59,157 nucleotides of DNA, taken from NCBI GenBank assembly GCA_023664485.1, contig JAMPFK010000001.1, forward strand, positions 793,949 to 853,105. Direction: 5' to 3'. Under the pieces are notes generated by a model. The model had not been told where the DNA came from. It made no database searches and worked only from the letters and a program-made list of their open reading frames with translations. This stretch comes from Bacteroides fragilis (GTDB lineage Bacteria; Bacillota; Clostridia; Lachnospirales; Lachnospiraceae). Below, piece after piece: positions 9,089 to 18,300 of the stretch. Made by a program: the position numbers and the translations under genes. Position 1 is the first letter of the stretch; each line of letters starts with the position of its first letter.

Positions 9089-9120
9089 AAAAGGGAGCGT
9101 GACCAGCTCCCTTTTGTTTT
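9089..9120 (+). terminator. Bidirectional terminator between proS and the DUF975 gene
   Basis: Arms AAAAGGGAGC (9089-9098) and GCTCCCTTTT (9106-9115) enclose a 7-nt loop and are followed by a T-rich tract. The minus strand is also T-rich after the hairpin, so it can serve both convergent genes. Confidence 0.85.
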
Positions 9121-9147
9121 GGAATCATCGCTGTCGGCCGGCGGTTC

Positions 9148-9867
9148 TTACTGCACATTATTTACGACCGCATACAACTCTGCCGGATTCACGAGCCCAT
9201 TCTCGATGGCCCTTTCCCGGAGTGCGATATAAAGTCCGGCGTTGGTATGGTGCTGATAAGGTTCTACATAAACGACTGCCAGAATCATACAAGTGAAAAC
9301 GCTGAGCAGATACCAGCCGATGAAAGACAGATCCAGAATGAAAGCGTTCCATTTTTCACCCTCCATCATAGAAGCGCTGAGGGAAAGCGCGCGCTGATAG
9401 TCCATCTCCGGATTTTCTGCAAGTAAGTAAGGCACCAGCCGGTATTGGTAGGATTTATAGATGCCGGGAATGACAAAAAGCAGGGACCATAAACTGATGA
9501 ACAGATTCATGAGGAACATCGTTTTGCATACATTACCATAGCGTCCTTTTTTAAAGCCAAATCCTATCGACTCGACACCGGAGAGCCTTATTCTGGAGGA
9601 CAGGAAAAAGTAGGATGCGCCGACGGTCAGCAGATTGGCCAGAAAAATCTGAATCAATATGGAGAAGATGGATGCCAGGCTGCTGGAAACCGTAATGCCC
9701 CAAAGTTGAGCAACCGTAAATTGATGAAAATCTAAATCCGTGAATTTGACAGTAATATTTCCGATACCGCTGGCGGCGGTAAGCACCAGTCCGGCCAGGA
9801 TAGAAGTGCCGAAGTAGTTTCTGAGCGTTATTTTGGCGTCATTTTTGAGCGTTTCTCTTGACCACAT
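9148..9867 (-). CDS. DUF975 family membrane protein
   Basis: Integral membrane protein of 239 aa that opens with MWSRETLKNDAKITLRNYFG, the signature start of DUF975 (PF06161). About five to six hydrophobic helices follow, with the conserved segment GIYKSYQYRLVPYLLAENP and the A-L-S-M-EG helix (ALSLSASMMEGEKW). I chose the ATG at 9867 because AAGGAG lies 6 nt before it; the frame stays open for 22 further codons upstream with no ribosome site. The biochemical role of DUF975 is not known. It is convergent with proS and preceded by a structured intergenic element. Confidence 0.85.
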   Translation of the reverse strand: MWSRETLKNDAKITLRNYFGTSILAGLVLTAASGIGNITVKFTDLDFHQFTVAQLWGITVSSSLASIFSILIQIFLANLLTVGASYFFLSSRIRLSGVESIGFGFKKGRYGNVCKTMFLMNLFISLWSLLFVIPGIYKSYQYRLVPYLLAENPEMDYQRALSLSASMMEGEKWNAFILDLSFIGWYLLSVFTCMILAVVYVEPYQHHTNAGLYIALRERAIENGLVNPAELYAVVNNVQ

Positions 9868-9929
9868 GATTATCTCCTTATGCCCGCGGGGCCACGTTTG
9901 CAGCGTATTCTGTCTGATCATACCGGGCG

Positions 9930-10063
9930 TCATTATATCATCTAAACTCGCAAGCTCGCGCTTTCAGCGCTCCATGTCCGATTTCATCGGACGCTTGCTC
10001 GTTAATAACCGCATGAAAATCAAATGCCGCTCTGCGGCGCTTGATTTCTCTTTGCGGTTATTA
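9930..10063. repeat. Multi-hairpin intergenic element, copy A
   Basis: The 294 bp between the DUF975 start and 10162 encode nothing recognisable but are packed with dyads: AGCGC/GCGCT, GTCCGAT/ATCGGAC, and a long inverted pair AATAACCGCA (10005 region) with TGCGGTTATT around a GCCGC/GCGGC hairpin. The 21 bp at 9930-9950 recur exactly, inverted, at 31746-31766, where small hairpins also follow. On the minus strand the shared segment contains TATAAT and could act as a -10 box for the DUF975 gene. Confidence 0.6.
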
Positions 10064-10161
10064 TATCATAAAGGGGCTTTCCATACAACGTCCATTGATG
10101 TAAAATAAAGAAAGTTTTATTTATTTTTGAAAAAATTTGTGGGAAAGCGGGAGGTCTGTTC

Positions 10162-10611
10162 ATGGCGAAAAAACGTAGAAAAAAGAAGAAAGGCATAGGG
10201 AAAATTATTTTTTTAAGCCTGATCATCGCAGCGTGTCTGGCCGTTATTTTTGCACTTGGAAAGGGATATATTGTAGATACGGTCAAGGATAAAGTAATGG
10301 AAAAGGCAGCCGAACAGGCAGCACAACAGGTCTTTGAAAAAGCATTTGAGAATGCCGGGGATCCACAGGCGGCTGAAAAGGCAAAAGAAATCGTGGCGAA
10401 TATGGAGGAAGAGGATAAAAAACAGGCGCAGGAAATTATCAGTAAGTATGCGGACAGCCAGACGATTTCCGATTGTATGGAGATCGTGGAGGATGGAATC
10501 AACGAGGAATCCATTGAAGAAGTACAGCAGTATTTGGAGCAGAGCGTATCGGAAGAAGATATGGGCAGATTGTGGGAGCTGTATGAAAAGTATGGCGGAG
10601 AGCTGCAATAG
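10162..10611 (+). CDS. Small membrane-anchored helical protein, function unknown
   Basis: Protein of 149 aa that I do not recognise. A very basic N-terminus (MAKKRRKKKKG) precedes one hydrophobic helix at about residues 13-31; the rest is charged and helical, rich in Ala, Glu, Lys and Gln, probably coiled-coil, and lies outside the membrane if the anchor follows the positive-inside rule. GGGAGG lies 8 nt before the ATG. It stands alone, convergent with the next two-component system, and no terminator is evident in the 41 bp between them. Confidence 0.7.
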   Translation: MAKKRRKKKKGIGKIIFLSLIIAACLAVIFALGKGYIVDTVKDKVMEKAAEQAAQQVFEKAFENAGDPQAAEKAKEIVANMEEEDKKQAQEIISKYADSQTISDCMEIVEDGINEESIEEVQQYLEQSVSEEDMGRLWELYEKYGGELQ

Positions 10612-10652
10612 CCGCGATTGGGGGGATACGCGGAACTCAGAAATGCGCCTGC

Positions 10653-11948
10653 CTACAGGATAATCGTAAAGATACTGCCGCCGCCTTTTGCATCCGCGAC
10701 CTGAATGCTTCCATTATGCGCTTTGATAATCTCGTATGCGATAGAAAGCCCCAGCCCGAAGTGTTCTTTTGTGCTTCGGGATTTTTCTACCCGGTAGAAA
10801 CGGTCAAAAATCCTTTTTTTATCTTCATCGGAAATGCCGATGCCGTTATCCTGGACGGATAAATAGAAATGCTCTTTTTTATATAGGAGCGACAGCGTTA
10901 TTCTTCCGTATGCCGGGGTGTAGCTGATCGCATTGTGCAGGAGAATGGCGACGACCTGGCTGATGCGTTCCGGGTCCGCCTGACATAGAGGAAGAGCCTG
11001 TTCGGGAAGGCAGACGGAAAGCAGAATGGACTTATCCCTTGCCAGCGGCTCGAAGGCTTCATAAGAGTTCATCAAGAGAGTATCGATTTCCACGGGTTCT
11101 GGCTGGATTGAGAAACGCTGGTCATCGGAGCTGGAAAGTGTAAGCATATCGTTGACAAGTGCGGACATGCGCAGCCCTTCCTGATCGATCGTTTTTAAGA
11201 AGACTTTCTGTTTTTCCGGAGGGGCGTTCCTGCAGCATTCGGCGGCCGATAAAATGACGGCCAGAGGCGTACGGAGTTCATGAGAAGCGGAGGCGACGAA
11301 CTGCGCCTGCTTTTGCTGGTTTTCCATGATGGGCCTTAAAAGCCTTCCGGTAAAGAGCCATGAAAAAATACTCAGCAGAAAAACGGCGGCGATATCGATT
11401 AATATAAAACGAAATCGCTGCTCCAGAATTTGTTCTTCCAGAGACTGCATGGAGGATAAGATAATAATTTCCAGAGAGGAGGCATATTTGCCCAGATTGA
11501 TGATGCTTCCGAAATATTTGGCGTCAGTGGATGCAGAAACAAATTCAAACTCAAAATGAGAAGAAATATAGGAAGAATCTGTTTTTACAAAAAAGGACGC
11601 CGTGCTTTTGTCCTGATAAGCGTTCCGGCATTCTTCCAGAAGAAGGCTCCGGGTGGAATTTTCCGTCATATCGTTCAACTGGTTATAGAGAAAAGGTATG
11701 CCGTTGTCAAGGACATAAAAAAGATAATTTCCCTGCGCTTCCATTTTAGAGAGCCATTCCATGGAAATGACGGACTGCTGCTCTAAATTGGTCGTAATGG
11801 TATTAACATCATTTTGAAAAGACTGGAACTGATTTCTGTATAGCCCATTTTCCGAAACATACAGATAGCAAAGGGACATAATGATCATAATGACGGCAGT
11901 GATTCCCGTGCAAAGCAGGGTGAGCCGTATGTGTACTTTTTTAAACAT
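10653..11948 (-). CDS. Membrane sensor histidine kinase
   Basis: Sensor kinase of 431 aa. The first membrane helix is at residues ~9-31, the extracellular sensor spans ~32-180, and the second helix is ~181-199. His223 lies in ASHELRTPLAVILSAAE (HisKA). The HATPase_c domain has a G1 box (VQDNGIGISDEDK), the F box FDRFYRVEKSRS and a G2 box (GLGLSIAYEII). There is no clear HAMP domain, only a short linker. The gene starts 3 bp after the response regulator gene, so the two form an operon. It resembles small-ligand and envelope-stress kinases in layout, but the signal is unknown. Confidence 0.9.
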   Translation of the reverse strand: MFKKVHIRLTLLCTGITAVIMIIMSLCYLYVSENGLYRNQFQSFQNDVNTITTNLEQQSVISMEWLSKMEAQGNYLFYVLDNGIPFLYNQLNDMTENSTRSLLLEECRNAYQDKSTASFFVKTDSSYISSHFEFEFVSASTDAKYFGSIINLGKYASSLEIIILSSMQSLEEQILEQRFRFILIDIAAVFLLSIFSWLFTGRLLRPIMENQQKQAQFVASASHELRTPLAVILSAAECCRNAPPEKQKVFLKTIDQEGLRMSALVNDMLTLSSSDDQRFSIQPEPVEIDTLLMNSYEAFEPLARDKSILLSVCLPEQALPLCQADPERISQVVAILLHNAISYTPAYGRITLSLLYKKEHFYLSVQDNGIGISDEDKKRIFDRFYRVEKSRSTKEHFGLGLSIAYEIIKAHNGSIQVADAKGGGSIFTIIL

Positions 11949-11951
11949 GAA

Positions 11952-12626
11952 TTATTTCTCCTGAAGGCTGTAGCCGATGCCGCGTGTCGTTCTGATCTGC
12001 AGGCAGCTGCCGGTTATCTGCAGACGTCTCCGCAAAAAATGGATATAGTTGTCGAGATTTCCTTCTTCCACATCGCTGTCCGGCCCCCATACTTTTAAAA
12101 GAAGCGTCTGACGCTGCAGGGTCTGTCCTTTGGAGCGTAAAAAGGTTTCCATCAGAGCGGCTTCTCTTTTGGATAACGTGCAGCTTCCGGCGGGGCCTGT
12201 CAGTATGCCTTCCGATGCCTGCCAGCTTACATCCGATACTGTCAGGAGGTCGGAACCGGTCAAAGTATGAGGCCGCCTGGCAACACAGCGGATTCTGGCG
12301 AGGAGCTCTTCAAATGCGAAAGGTTTGACCAGATAATCGTCGGCTCCCAAATCCAGCCCGGTCACTTTGTCGGATAAGGAGCCCAGGGCCGTAATCAGGA
12401 TGATTGGCGTCACAATGCCCTTTTTTCGTAAAGAGGTCAGTATATCGGTGCCTTCGAGATGGGGAAGCATCCGGTCCAGCAAGATAATATCATAAATATT
12501 CTGTTCTCCGTAGAAGAGGGCTTCTTCTCCGTCCAGACAGGAATCTACGACGAAGCCTTCCGACTCTAATTGATAAGTCAGCGTATTGTTCAGTTGTCCG
12601 TCATCTTCCGCAAGCAGTATCCTCAT
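11952..12626 (-). CDS. OmpR/PhoB-family response regulator
   Basis: Response regulator of 224 aa and first gene of the minus-strand operon with the kinase. The receiver domain has AEDD, phospho-acceptor Asp51 in IILLDRMLPHLEG, and the conserved YLVKPF lysine. The DNA-binding winged helix contains LSKREAALMETFLRSKGQ and DNYIHFLRRRL, ending TTRGIGYSLQ. The ribosome site is a GGGG run before the ATG at 12626. A TATAAT (12654-12659, minus strand) could be the -10 box; no good -35 box goes with it. Confidence 0.9.
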   Translation of the reverse strand: MRILLAEDDGQLNNTLTYQLESEGFVVDSCLDGEEALFYGEQNIYDIILLDRMLPHLEGTDILTSLRKKGIVTPIILITALGSLSDKVTGLDLGADDYLVKPFAFEELLARIRCVARRPHTLTGSDLLTVSDVSWQASEGILTGPAGSCTLSKREAALMETFLRSKGQTLQRQTLLLKVWGPDSDVEEGNLDNYIHFLRRRLQITGSCLQIRTTRGIGYSLQEK

Positions 12627-12766
12627 GATTTTTATCCCCTTTTTCTCTATGTTATTATAACATTTTATTTTAGCAGAGGAATCTTTAATTATTCTCTAAA
12701 GCAGGGGATAAATTTTATCTGGAAGGTGATGTAAAATATTAGCCTGCGCGATAAGATTTCCCGTGA

Positions 12767-13036
12767 AATGCTTGTGAATATGTTAAGCGTTATTCAGGAA
12801 AAGAACCTAAAATTATCGAGAATGATATTTTTAAAGTTATCATTCCGCTAGATAATAAGTACTCATTTGATGTTAAAGTCAGCTATGTAAACGAACCGAT
12901 AAGCGTTTATAGTGAGACTTTAGATCTAAATGAGACTTTAAGTGAGACTTTAAAATTAACAGAAAATGAAAAGGCGATATTGCGGGTTGTCAGACAGAGA
13001 GAAGATATTACGCAAAAAGATATTAATAAACCATAA
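12767..13036 (+). pseudogene. C-terminal remnant of an AlbA_2/AAA_4-type ATP-binding protein
   Basis: Ninety codons stay open after an in-frame TGA at 12764 and end with TAA. They read KRYSGKEPKIIENDIFKV and later a run of SETL/NETL repeats, followed by a winged-helix-like LTENEKAILRVV. This is the usual C-terminus of Schlafen/AlbA_2 domain (AAA_4) putative regulators, whose full length is around 400-500 aa. No start codon with a ribosome site and no N-terminal domain are present, so it is a decayed fragment. The tract is AT-rich compared with its neighbours, which suggests acquired DNA. Confidence 0.6.
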
Positions 13037-13039
13037 TAT

Positions 13040-13075
13040 AACCGGAAGAAAGCTAAAGCAGTTTTTCTTCCGGTT
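13040..13075. other. Perfect 12-bp hairpin after the pseudogene
   Basis: AACCGGAAGAAA (13040-13051) pairs perfectly with TTTCTTCCGGTT (13064-13075). There is no clean T-run after it on either strand, so it is only a possible terminator. Confidence 0.45.
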
Positions 13076-13097
13076 CGGGGGGAAGCAAAGATCGGTA

Positions 13098-13280
13098 TTA
13101 CCCCGCAGTTCCCAAAGACTTTAATTCAAAAGAAGTGTAATCTGTCTGGCCAGCAATGTCCTTTTCTGCCAGCAGCAGTGTAACTGCCTTATATCCTGTC
13201 ATTGGTTTTCTTCTATTTCTTTCCGATAATCCCAATCCTTTTAGAGATTCCTTAGAGATAAGCCTGATACTATATCTTTG
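13098..13280 (-). pseudogene. Possible gene remnant, unidentified
   Basis: A minus-strand frame of 60 residues ends TDYTSFELKSLGTAG and contains KPMTGYKAVTLLLAEKDIAG, which reads like real protein, perhaps the last helix of a LacI-type regulator or periplasmic-binding fold. It begins right after a TGA, has no start, and sits in the promoter region of the following plus-strand lipoprotein gene. I regard it as debris; the identity is a guess. Confidence 0.22.
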
Positions 13281-13312
13281 TCAGGATTGTGACCGTAAAG
13301 GAGCAGAAAAGT

Positions 13313-15700
13313 ATGAGAGCAGAAATGGGCATTGCAGAAAATGCCGGGAGAAGAAACAGAATATTAGCGGCTGTATTATCTTTTTCCATGCTGATGGTAT
13401 CGCTTGCGGGATGCGGGAACGGCACAGCTTCCGGAAATGCCGATGTGGGAAATACGTCCTTAAATGGGAACGGTTCCGGCCCCTCCGCCGGACAGGAGCC
13501 GAAGAGCACGGCGATGGGGCGGTATGTGGAAGAAGTTATCGACTTGTCGGATCAAATCGGCTATGGAAACCAGCTATATCAAATGGAGAACGGCGATCTG
13601 CTCATCTCGGATCATGTGAGGGATTTTCTGGTATCTGCGGATAACGGCGCGACATGGGAGACCGAAACGGAAGTAAGAGACTGGAAAGCGCCCCTGACAG
13701 AAAATGATTCTGTCATGAGCCTGGCAGTCGGGGCGGATAATACGGTCGTCGTTATTTATGATGCGCAGAGTGTCTCTTCGTCGGATGAGAATTATAATCC
13801 GTTCGATATGGATCTGAAACTGATGATTATTCGTCCCGACGGCATGCAGATTCCGGTCGAGATTCCTTTGACGGAAGAGGATGAGCATCTTTACAATGTA
13901 TGGATTTCCGATAAAGGAAAAATTCTGGTCAGTACATACGGTCCCAATCTATATGAAGTAAAAGAAGACGGCAGCAGCGAGGTGTTCCTCACGCTGGAAT
14001 CGGCGCCGACGCTGATACAGTTCCAGAATAATCTGATGATTATAGACGGCTGGGATTATGGTGAACTGCTGATTTATGATATGGAAGAGCGGGCGTATAT
14101 CGAGGACAGCGTTTTAAGCGATTTTTTAAAAGAAAATTATAAGGAGCGGTCGAATAACGGCGGCAGCTTTTACGATTTATTTTTCTTCATGGGAGAGGAA
14201 AATATTCTTTATCTCGCGGGACATAAGGGGCTGTACCGCCATGTCATCGGCGGCAGCGCCATCGAACAGGTAATCGATGGAAATCTCAGCGTTTTCAACA
14301 ATCCCTCGTATACCATCCGCGGGATGCTGGCGCTCGATAACAGCGAGTTCATCGCGTTATTCAGCGGCGGAGAGGTGGTGCGGTTTACCTATAACCCGGA
14401 TATCCCGACGGTTCCGGATGAAAAGCTGAAGGTATACAGCCTGAAAGAAAATGCGACGGTCAGACAGGCGGTCACGTTATATCAGATAGCTTATCCCGAA
14501 GTCTATGTCGAATATGAGGTCGGCATGGAAGAGGACAGCTCGGTCACGAGGGATGATGCGTTGAAAAGCCTGAATACAAGAATGATGGCGGAGGACGGAC
14601 CGGACGTCCTGATACTGGACAATATGCCTATGGATTCCTATATGGAAAAAGGGCTGCTGGTCGATATTGCGCCCGTGCTCGACGGTATGGACGGCGATGA
14701 TGCTCTGTTTGGCAATCTCGTGGACGCGTTCCGCACGGACGGCCATGTTTATATGATGCCGGCGGAAATCCAGATTCCCATCGCCTATGGAAAAGAAAGT
14801 TATGTTTCTGGAATGACGAAGCTTTCAGGAATTGCGGATGCGATGGAAGCGCTCCGGAAGGATGTTCCGGGCAAAGATTTGTTGGGCATATGTTCGGGAA
14901 CCGGCATTATGAGACTTTTTTCCATGCTTTCCGTGCCTTTCTGGAAAACGGAGAGTGGCGGAATAGACCGGGAAGCGCTCGAAGATTATCTGATACAGGT
15001 CAAAAGAATTTATGATGCGCAGATGGATGGTCTGTCGGACGAAGCGATTCAGGAATATAACGATATGAGAGACAGGATTCTGGAAGAAGGCGGCTGCGAT
15101 ATCGACGATGATTCCGAAAGCAACCGAGCGAATTTAAATTATATAGATTATTTTATGGGACAGCGCGGGATAATATGTTCTTCCATGAGCGGTGCTTATG
15201 AGTATGCCGCGTTGTATTCCATAGCGCGCATGGAAGGCTATGAGGACAATGTGGCCGTGCCGCTCGGCGATGGGATTTTTTATCCTAAGACGCTCGCGGG
15301 CATCAGTGCGGTTTCCGGTAACGTGGAACGGGCGGAAGGTTTTCTGCGGCTGCTGCTCGGAGAAGAGAACCAGAGTTCTTTATATGATGGCTTCGCGGTC
15401 AATAGGGCGGCCTTCGATAAAATCCGGCGGGACGATATCGGAGAAGACGAGACATACGGCAGTCTTGCGATGTTAAATGAGGACGGGCAGTTATTTAAGT
15501 TAAACGTTTACTGGCCGGGCGAAGAACAAATCGGAGTGCTGCGAAACTGGATAGAGACGGCAAGCGTTCCTTATATTGAAGATACCGTGCTGGAAGAGGC
15601 GGTATACGAGGCGGGCGCCGCATACCTGCAGGGAACGAAGAGCCTTGAAGAGACGCTGGATGCGGTGGAGAAGAAGGCGGCGCTATATATAGCAGAATAA
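13313..15700 (+). CDS. Lipoprotein with Asp-box region and solute-binding domain (paralogue 1)
   Basis: Secreted lipoprotein of 795 aa. The signal peptide ends in the lipobox VSLAGC, with Cys34 as lipidation site, then a Gly/Ser/Asn-rich linker. Residues ~60-380 look like a beta-propeller-type region with one Asp-box (SADNGATW, residue 108). Residues ~400-790 resemble a family 1 extracellular solute-binding protein (TLYQIAYPEVYVEYEVG, DGPDVLILDNMPMDSYMEKG). The ATG at 13313 has AAAGGAG 9 nt upstream. A close paralogue follows directly, then two ABC permeases, so it probably captures a solute for them. The ligand is unknown, and the fused N-terminal half is unusual for a binding protein. Confidence 0.78.
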   Translation: MRAEMGIAENAGRRNRILAAVLSFSMLMVSLAGCGNGTASGNADVGNTSLNGNGSGPSAGQEPKSTAMGRYVEEVIDLSDQIGYGNQLYQMENGDLLISDHVRDFLVSADNGATWETETEVRDWKAPLTENDSVMSLAVGADNTVVVIYDAQSVSSSDENYNPFDMDLKLMIIRPDGMQIPVEIPLTEEDEHLYNVWISDKGKILVSTYGPNLYEVKEDGSSEVFLTLESAPTLIQFQNNLMIIDGWDYGELLIYDMEERAYIEDSVLSDFLKENYKERSNNGGSFYDLFFFMGEENILYLAGHKGLYRHVIGGSAIEQVIDGNLSVFNNPSYTIRGMLALDNSEFIALFSGGEVVRFTYNPDIPTVPDEKLKVYSLKENATVRQAVTLYQIAYPEVYVEYEVGMEEDSSVTRDDALKSLNTRMMAEDGPDVLILDNMPMDSYMEKGLLVDIAPVLDGMDGDDALFGNLVDAFRTDGHVYMMPAEIQIPIAYGKESYVSGMTKLSGIADAMEALRKDVPGKDLLGICSGTGIMRLFSMLSVPFWKTESGGIDREALEDYLIQVKRIYDAQMDGLSDEAIQEYNDMRDRILEEGGCDIDDDSESNRANLNYIDYFMGQRGIICSSMSGAYEYAALYSIARMEGYEDNVAVPLGDGIFYPKTLAGISAVSGNVERAEGFLRLLLGEENQSSLYDGFAVNRAAFDKIRRDDIGEDETYGSLAMLNEDGQLFKLNVYWPGEEQIGVLRNWIETASVPYIEDTVLEEAVYEAGAAYLQGTKSLEETLDAVEKKAALYIAE

Positions 15701-15702
15701 AA

Positions 15703-15788
15703 GGGAATGAAGATTTTCTAAGGCGTCAAAGAACGCCGCCTAAGAAAATCTATATCATTCCCGAAAGAATGCCCATTCGGGCATTCTT
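15703..15788. other. Two intergenic hairpins between the lipoprotein paralogues
   Basis: Hairpin A (15703-15762) pairs GGGAATGA, AGATTTTCT and AGGCG with their complements, about 22 bp of stem with small bulges. Hairpin B (15765-15788) is a perfect 10-bp stem, AAGAATGCCC with GGGCATTCTT. There is no T-run, so they are more likely to set mRNA stability or expression ratio than to terminate. Confidence 0.6.
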
Positions 15789-15842
15789 CCTGAGGTTGTG
15801 CAGCCGTTGTAGTTGTATAGGAAAAGAATGGAGATAGAGGAA

Positions 15843-18281
15843 ATGAGAAAGAATAGAGGAATTAAGAAGGCGGTGTCAATATTTGTTCTGTTCTGCATGG
15901 CGCTCAGCCTGCTGGGCGGATGCGGGCAGAGCGGACGGAATGGACAGGACGGCGCGAACGGAAGCGGCGCGGTATCGGCGGGAAACGGGACGGATAACGC
16001 GGGCGGCACGGGGGAAAACGGAACAGGAGGATCCGGCGTATCGGGAGCGGATGCGGGAGAAGGCGCCGGGAGCGGTCAGACCGGGGACAGTCAGGCGATG
16101 GGGCGGTATGTGGAAGAGGTCACGGATTTGTCGGAGCGCATTTCGGGGCATCTGAACAGGCTGTTCCGGCGGCCGGATGGGAGTCTCGTTATCAGCAATG
16201 GCAATAAACCGTTCCTTGTTTCGAAGGATAACGGGGAGACCTGGGAAGAGGAGCGGAAGGACTGGTTAGACCGGCTGGAAGAAAAGGACAGCTATGTTAT
16301 CGATATCGCAATCGGCGCGGATTCCACGACGGCGGTTGTCTGGGGCGGGATGGATGAGAACGGGGAATATCAGCAGCATCTGCTCGTTGTCCGGCCGGAC
16401 GGCACGGAGCTTTCCATAGATAAAGAGTCGATAGGCGGCGCATCTCCCGGCGCGGCGGGCGTTACGGACGACGGAAGGGTTTTTGTCAGCGCACAGGGAG
16501 GTGATGACCTGTACGAGGTAAAAGCGGATGGAAGCTGCGAAGTCTGTCTGACGTTGCCGGGCGGCAGTCCGCAGATGATACGTTCCTATGATAATCTGCT
16601 CATAATGGACGATAACAGCTATGACGCGCTCCTGATTTATGATATCGAAAAGGAAGCTTATCTGACGGACGACGAAACGCTGGAAGATTTTATCAGGAGC
16701 TATTATAACGGCGGAAATAAATTCAACCTGGATGACGGGTATGAGATGTACTTTTTTATGGGAGAGGAAAACGTTCTCTATCTGGCGGGCGCACAGGGGC
16801 TGCACCGCCATGTGCTCGGCGGCAGCGCGATGGAACAGGTCATCGACGGGGCGCTCTGTACGCTCAGCAATCCGTCCTATATGCTCGAAGGTATGGTGAT
16901 GTTAGAGAACAACGAGTTCCTGGCGCTGTTCACCGGCGCGCGGCTGGTCCGCTTCACCTACGACCCGGAGATTCCTACCGTGCCCGATGACATGATAAAG
17001 GTCTACAGCCTGAAAGACAATACGACGATACGTCAGGCGGTCTCCCTGTATCAGACGGCAAATCCGGACGTTCTCGTGCATTATGAGGTCGGCATCACGG
17101 ATGGCAGCTCCATTACGAGGGAAGACGCGCTGAAAAGCCTGAATACAAAAATCATGGCGGGAGAAGGGCCGGATGTCCTTATCCTGGACGATATGCCGCT
17201 CGATTCCTATATGGAAAAAGGGTTACTGCTCGATATGAGCGCCTTCATGGACGGCCTGAGCGGCGACGAAACGTTATTTCAAAATATCGTCGAGGCCATG
17301 AAGACGGATGGGAAACTTTATGCGATGCCCTGTGAAATCTGTCTTCCCATCGTGGCGGGAGAGGAAAAATATATCGCACAGATGAGGGATCTGGAAGGCA
17401 TTGCCGACGGCATGGAAGAGCTTAGAAAGGATAACCCGGAAAAAGATCTGCTCATGGTTTCCTCGGCAAAAGGCATCATGCGTTTGTTCGCCATGAGCTG
17501 TATGCCTGCATGGTTCACGGAAAGCGGGAAACTCGATAAAGAGGCGGTCGAAGAATTTTTAATACAGACGAAGCGGATTTATGATGCGCAGATGGACGGA
17601 CTTTTGCAGAAGGATATCGACAGATATAACAGAGCGAACGAGAACTGGATGGCGGAATTTGGGGAAGCGAGGGAGAACAGCAAGTATCTGCGGACTGGCG
17701 CGGGCGCACTGCTTTATACGGCGGAGTATACGCAGATACACTGCGGCGCGGTGGATAGTTTTAACGAATATGCGGGGATGCGCTCCATCAACAGGGTAAG
17801 CGGTTATGAAAATACCGTATGGACTGTTATGAACGGGCAGAGCAGCAACATATTCTGCGCCAATACGCTGCTCGGAATCAATGCGGCGTCGGGGCATCCC
17901 GAACGGGCGGAGGACTTTATCAGGCTCTGTCTCGGTAAGGAGAACCAGACGGAGATCTGGACGGGCCTTCCGGTGAACCAGGCGGCTTTTGAGCAGATTT
18001 TTATCCCGGATGACAGGGTGGACGGCGAAGGCGCCTTCAGCTGGGAGAGCATGGGTACGCCGGATGGAGAGCGCGCAGACTTCATATCCTACTGGCCGGA
18101 CGAGGAGCAGAAAGAAGACCTCAGGAAATGTATCGAGGCGCTGACGACGCCCTATATAGAAGACAAAGTGCTGGAAAATGCCGTTTACGAAGAGGGCGGC
18201 GGATATCTGCAGGAAATGGTAAGCCTTGAAGATGCGCTGAGGGCCATTGAAAAGAGAGTTTCGCTTTATATGGCGGAATGA
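15843..18281 (+). CDS. Lipoprotein with Asp-box region and solute-binding domain (paralogue 2)
   Basis: Secreted lipoprotein of 812 aa, strongly similar along its length to the preceding gene (for example MGRYVEEV, ALKSLNT, GPDVLIL, DSYMEKGLL are shared). Lipobox ALSLLGGC puts the lipidated Cys at 27. A long Gly/Ser/Asn linker follows, then the propeller-like region with an Asp-box (SKDNGETW, residue 127) and the solute-binding domain. GGAG stands 9 nt before the ATG at 15843; an ATG at 15828 is an alternative. The pair arose by tandem duplication. This copy is 20 bp upstream of the first permease and is probably translated on the same message. Confidence 0.78.
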   Translation: MRKNRGIKKAVSIFVLFCMALSLLGGCGQSGRNGQDGANGSGAVSAGNGTDNAGGTGENGTGGSGVSGADAGEGAGSGQTGDSQAMGRYVEEVTDLSERISGHLNRLFRRPDGSLVISNGNKPFLVSKDNGETWEEERKDWLDRLEEKDSYVIDIAIGADSTTAVVWGGMDENGEYQQHLLVVRPDGTELSIDKESIGGASPGAAGVTDDGRVFVSAQGGDDLYEVKADGSCEVCLTLPGGSPQMIRSYDNLLIMDDNSYDALLIYDIEKEAYLTDDETLEDFIRSYYNGGNKFNLDDGYEMYFFMGEENVLYLAGAQGLHRHVLGGSAMEQVIDGALCTLSNPSYMLEGMVMLENNEFLALFTGARLVRFTYDPEIPTVPDDMIKVYSLKDNTTIRQAVSLYQTANPDVLVHYEVGITDGSSITREDALKSLNTKIMAGEGPDVLILDDMPLDSYMEKGLLLDMSAFMDGLSGDETLFQNIVEAMKTDGKLYAMPCEICLPIVAGEEKYIAQMRDLEGIADGMEELRKDNPEKDLLMVSSAKGIMRLFAMSCMPAWFTESGKLDKEAVEEFLIQTKRIYDAQMDGLLQKDIDRYNRANENWMAEFGEARENSKYLRTGAGALLYTAEYTQIHCGAVDSFNEYAGMRSINRVSGYENTVWTVMNGQSSNIFCANTLLGINAASGHPERAEDFIRLCLGKENQTEIWTGLPVNQAAFEQIFIPDDRVDGEGAFSWESMGTPDGERADFISYWPDEEQKEDLRKCIEALTTPYIEDKVLENAVYEEGGGYLQEMVSLEDALRAIEKRVSLYMAE

Positions 18282-18300
18282 AATAGGAAAGGAAGATTTT

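Noticed and set aside
12707..12719. Dyad GATAAA-T-TTTATC upstream of the minus-strand response regulator
   Set aside because: It is AT-rich and short, and could be chance; there is no second copy or clear promoter relation.
12920..12975. Short tandem repeats reading as SETL/NETL units, possible CRISPR-like array
   Set aside because: The units are inside a protein-coding remnant and lack regular spacers. No other CRISPR-like pattern was seen in the window.
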